Below are positions 43,000 through 45,507 of a stretch of 45,507 nucleotides of DNA, in pieces. The stretch covers positions 1 to 45,507 of the forward strand of contig JALOTB010000029.1 of assembly GCA_025458165.1 (NCBI GenBank), read 5' to 3'. The notes beneath the pieces are model-generated. The model saw only the letters and a list, made by a program, of their open reading frames with translations. It had not been told where the DNA came from and did no database searches. The position numbers and the translations under genes were made by a program. Positions within the stretch are counted from its first letter, which is position 1. The number at the start of each line of letters is the position of its first letter. This DNA comes from Chromatiaceae bacterium (GTDB lineage: Bacteria > Pseudomonadota > Gammaproteobacteria > Chromatiales > Chromatiaceae).

Positions 43000-45159
43000 A
43001 TGTCCAACCTCGGCTTCTTCGCCACCGCACCGCGTAACCTGGAGTCGCTCCTCGCCGAGGAGCTCAAGGCCATCGGCCTGCCCGGGGTCTCCGAGGCCCG
43101 CGGCGGCGCCCGCTTCGCCGGCGACCTCGCCGACGCCTACCGCGCCTGCCTCTGGTCGCGGGTGGCAAGTCGGGTGCTGATGCCCATCGCCCGTTTCCCG
43201 GCACCGGACGCCGAGGCGCTCTATGCCGGCGCGAGCGCCATCCCCTGGGAAGCCCACCTGAGCCCAGACCGCACGCTCGCCGTGCATCTGGACAGCGCCC
43301 AGTCGCAGGTGAGCCACAGCCGATTTGGCGCCCTCAAGGTCAAGGACGCCATCGTCGATCGGCTACGCGCGCGCACCGGGAGCCGCCCCGACGTGCGCAC
43401 CGAGCGCCCGGACCTTCAAGTTCACGTCTGGCTGCTGCGCGACGAGGCGACGGTGAGCATCGACCTCGCCGGGGAGTCCTTGCACCGGCGCGGCTACCGC
43501 GAGCAGGGCTCGGCCGCCCCGCTCAAGGAGAACCTGGCCGCCGCGCTCTTGCTGCGCGCCGGCTGGCCCGAAATCGCGGCCGAGGGGGGTGCCCTGCTCG
43601 ACCCCATGTGCGGCTCGGGCACCCTACCGATCGAGGGGGCGCTGATCGCGGCCGACATCGCGCCTGGACTGCTCCGCCGCTACTTGGGCTTCGCTCGCTG
43701 GCTGGGCCATGACGCCGGGCTTTGGGACCGGCTAGTCGCCGAGGCCGAAGAGCGGCGACGCGCCGGGCTCGGGCAGCTCGGCTCGCTTCGCGGCTACGAC
43801 CGCGACCCCAACGCCATCCGCGTCGCGCTCGCTAACCTCGGCCGGGCCGGGCTCGCGGGGCGGGTCCACTTCGAGCGGCGCGAGCTGGCCGACTGCAACC
43901 CAGGGCGCGAGGGCGACCGCGGGCTCGTGATCGTCAATCCGCCGTACGGCGAGCGTCTCGGGGCCCACTCCGACCTGCCCGCGCTCTACGCCCAGCTCGG
44001 GGCGGTGCTGCGCGAGCGCTTCCTCGGCTGGCGGGCGGCCGTCTTCACCGGCAACCCCGAGCTCGGGCACGAGCTCGGCCTGCGCGCCCGGCGCTACCAC
44101 AGCCTCTACAACGGCCCCATCGAATGCCGGCTGCTGCACTTCGAGATCGGGCCGGAGGCGTTCACCTCCAGCGCGCCGCGCCCGCTCCCACCCGAGGAGC
44201 GCGGCGAGGGCGCGGCCATGCTCGCCAACCGCCTGCGCAAGAACCAGAAGGCGCTCGACAAGTGGCGCCGGCGCGAGGGCGTCACCTGCTACCGGCTCTA
44301 CGACGCCGATCTGCCCGAGTACGCCCTGGCCGTCGACGTCTACGCGGGCGAGCGGCGCTGGGTCAACGTGCAGGAGTACGAGGCGCCGAAGAGCATCGAT
44401 CCGCGCCTCGCCCGACGCCGGCTGCGCGAGGCCCTGGGGGTCATCGCCGAGGTCCTGGAGGTCCCGAGCGACCAGGTCTTCTTCCGCGTGCGGCGCCCGC
44501 AGAAGGGCAAGGCCCAGTACGAGCGGCTGGACCAACGGGGGCGGTTCTACGAGGTGGAGGAAAACGGACTGCGGTTCCTGGTCAACTTCGAGGACTACCT
44601 GGACACCGGCCTCTTCCTCGACCACCGCGACACGCGCCGGATGCTCGGCGAGCTGGCCGCCGGGCGGGACTTCTTGAACCTCTTCGGCTACACGGGGACG
44701 GCCAGCGTCTATGCCGCCCGTGGGGGTGCGCGCTCCACCACCACCGTCGACCTATCCAACACCTACCTCGACTGGGCCGAGCGCAACCTGGCGCTGAACG
44801 GCTTCACCGGCCCCGCGCACCGGCTGATCCAGGCCGACTGCCTGCGCTGGCTCGCAGAGGCCGAGCGCGAGCGACGCCGCTACGGCCTGATCTTCCTCGA
44901 CCCGCCGACCTTCTCCACCTCCAAGCGCATGGACGACACGCTCGACATCCAGCGCGACCACGTCTCGCTCATCCGTGACGCCGTCGTCCTGCTCGAGCCC
45001 GACGGCGAGCTGATCTTCTCCAACAACCTGCGCCGCTTCCGGCTGGACCGCGATGCCTTGGCCGACCTCGTCATCGACGACATCACCGGCCACACCATCC
45101 CCAAGGACTTTGCGCGCAGCCCGCGGATCCACCACTGCTGGCGCATCCGGCGTCGGTGA
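43000..45159 (+). CDS. rlmKL: Bifunctional 23S rRNA methyltransferase RlmKL
   Basis: 719 residues. Makes m2G2445 (RlmL, N-terminal) and m7G2069 (RlmK, C-terminal) in 23S rRNA. THUMP domain at about 45-155; RlmL methyltransferase with DPMCGSGTLPIEGALIAADI and NPPYGERLG (about 309); RlmK with FLNLFGYTGTASVYAARGGA and LDPPTFSTSKRMDDTLDIQR (about 634). Full E. coli length is 702, so it is complete. ATG 43000; no strong ribosome site. Confidence 0.96.
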   Translation: MSNLGFFATAPRNLESLLAEELKAIGLPGVSEARGGARFAGDLADAYRACLWSRVASRVLMPIARFPAPDAEALYAGASAIPWEAHLSPDRTLAVHLDSAQSQVSHSRFGALKVKDAIVDRLRARTGSRPDVRTERPDLQVHVWLLRDEATVSIDLAGESLHRRGYREQGSAAPLKENLAAALLLRAGWPEIAAEGGALLDPMCGSGTLPIEGALIAADIAPGLLRRYLGFARWLGHDAGLWDRLVAEAEERRRAGLGQLGSLRGYDRDPNAIRVALANLGRAGLAGRVHFERRELADCNPGREGDRGLVIVNPPYGERLGAHSDLPALYAQLGAVLRERFLGWRAAVFTGNPELGHELGLRARRYHSLYNGPIECRLLHFEIGPEAFTSSAPRPLPPEERGEGAAMLANRLRKNQKALDKWRRREGVTCYRLYDADLPEYALAVDVYAGERRWVNVQEYEAPKSIDPRLARRRLREALGVIAEVLEVPSDQVFFRVRRPQKGKAQYERLDQRGRFYEVEENGLRFLVNFEDYLDTGLFLDHRDTRRMLGELAAGRDFLNLFGYTGTASVYAARGGARSTTTVDLSNTYLDWAERNLALNGFTGPAHRLIQADCLRWLAEAERERRRYGLIFLDPPTFSTSKRMDDTLDIQRDHVSLIRDAVVLLEPDGELIFSNNLRRFRLDRDALADLVIDDITGHTIPKDFARSPRIHHCWRIRRR

Positions 45160-45507
45160 TCATCCGCGGCGGCGCCAGGTGGGCGGTCGCCAGCTTCGCT
45201 GCGCGCCGCCGAGGACAGCGGCTAGCCCTGGGAGTCACCACCCGGCCATCCGTGCCGCGGCGCCCAAGGACGGCGGACACGGACCGAGCGATCCCCGATG
45301 ACCGACCGAAGGTTCACCGGACGTCCTCAGGCGGGCAATTCTTAGTCTTGCGAGGGGGTCACTCCGCGATGTCGCGTGACGGCTCCGGGGCGCGGCCGAA
45401 TCGAGGTTGTCCGACTCATCTTCCCCCGTCCGACCAGCTTGATTGTAACGTAACAGTCGGAAACTACAGGAAGTATCGCCCGGCAGGCGGGCGTAGCGCC
45501 TGGCTAC
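45160..45507. other. 348-base end of window without a recognised gene
   Basis: No frame here resembles a protein. GTCCGAC (about 45430) and GTCGGA (about 45457) could form a stem around an AT-rich TTGTAACGTAACA, a possible promoter region for a gene beyond the window. Nothing else is visible. Confidence 0.3.

Overview
The window is a GC-rich chromosomal segment (roughly two thirds G+C by eye) of a gammaproteobacterium. The strongest clue is gene order: rarA, lolA, ftsK, trxB, aat, bpt, infA, clpA, clpS, a csp gene and icd, followed by rluE, mnmA, hflD and purB. This is the backbone known from Pseudomonas and, for the second part, from Escherichia coli. OxyR with cysteines at exactly positions 199 and 208, a fused RlmKL, HflD and an SH3/YgiM-type protein agree with this. 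A Chromatiales-like lineage is my guess; nothing in the window proves genus or photosynthesis.

Layout. 1-2387: an RND efflux pump and its adaptor (minus strand), divergent from oxyR. 3507-4680: an FNR-type promoter with a 65-residue small protein, then a tail-anchored GIY-YIG-like protein. 4584-6820: argD-argF behind a promoter that is followed at once by a terminator-like hairpin. 7000-12953: an SH3-coiled-coil membrane protein, tRNA-Glu and tRNA-Ala, htpX, a cytochrome b561/YceI/pirin group, and a eukaryote-like HisH-HisF fusion. 13057-15085: a low-molecular-weight phosphatase, an unknown secreted protein, a predicted sigma-54-dependent small RNA and an OsmC-family protein. 15086-30210: the core block from rarA to icd, with ald, a DUF482 protein, a Uma2 endonuclease and a MITE-like repeat placed between otherwise conserved neighbours. 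30372-31316: an MNT/HEPN toxin-antitoxin pair whose HEPN gene is broken by a 162-bp inverted-repeat element and also frameshifted. 31496-38020: rluE, mnmA, hflD, a deletion-frameshifted acnA, and purB. 38043-42352: a GNAT gene and its overlapping partner, then the wreck of a type I restriction locus: an hsdM stub, a decayed REP-associated transposase between REP hairpins, an intact class II Fic gene, and an in-frame mini-HsdR lacking nuclease and helicase. 42387-45159: a GDSL lipoprotein and rlmKL.

How genes work together. aat, bpt, clpA and clpS make a complete N-degron pathway: two aminoacyl-protein transferases add destabilising residues, ClpS recognises them and ClpA unfolds the substrate (ClpP is outside the window). 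lolA, ftsK and rarA concern envelope and chromosome upkeep. argD-argF serve arginine synthesis. rluE, mnmA and rlmKL modify RNA.

The least explained signals are the sigma-54 small RNA at 14190-14271, the FNR-controlled small protein, the fic/mini-hsdR pair, and two families of short inverted-repeat elements that shape the accessory sites. No CRISPR array, prophage or replication origin was seen.
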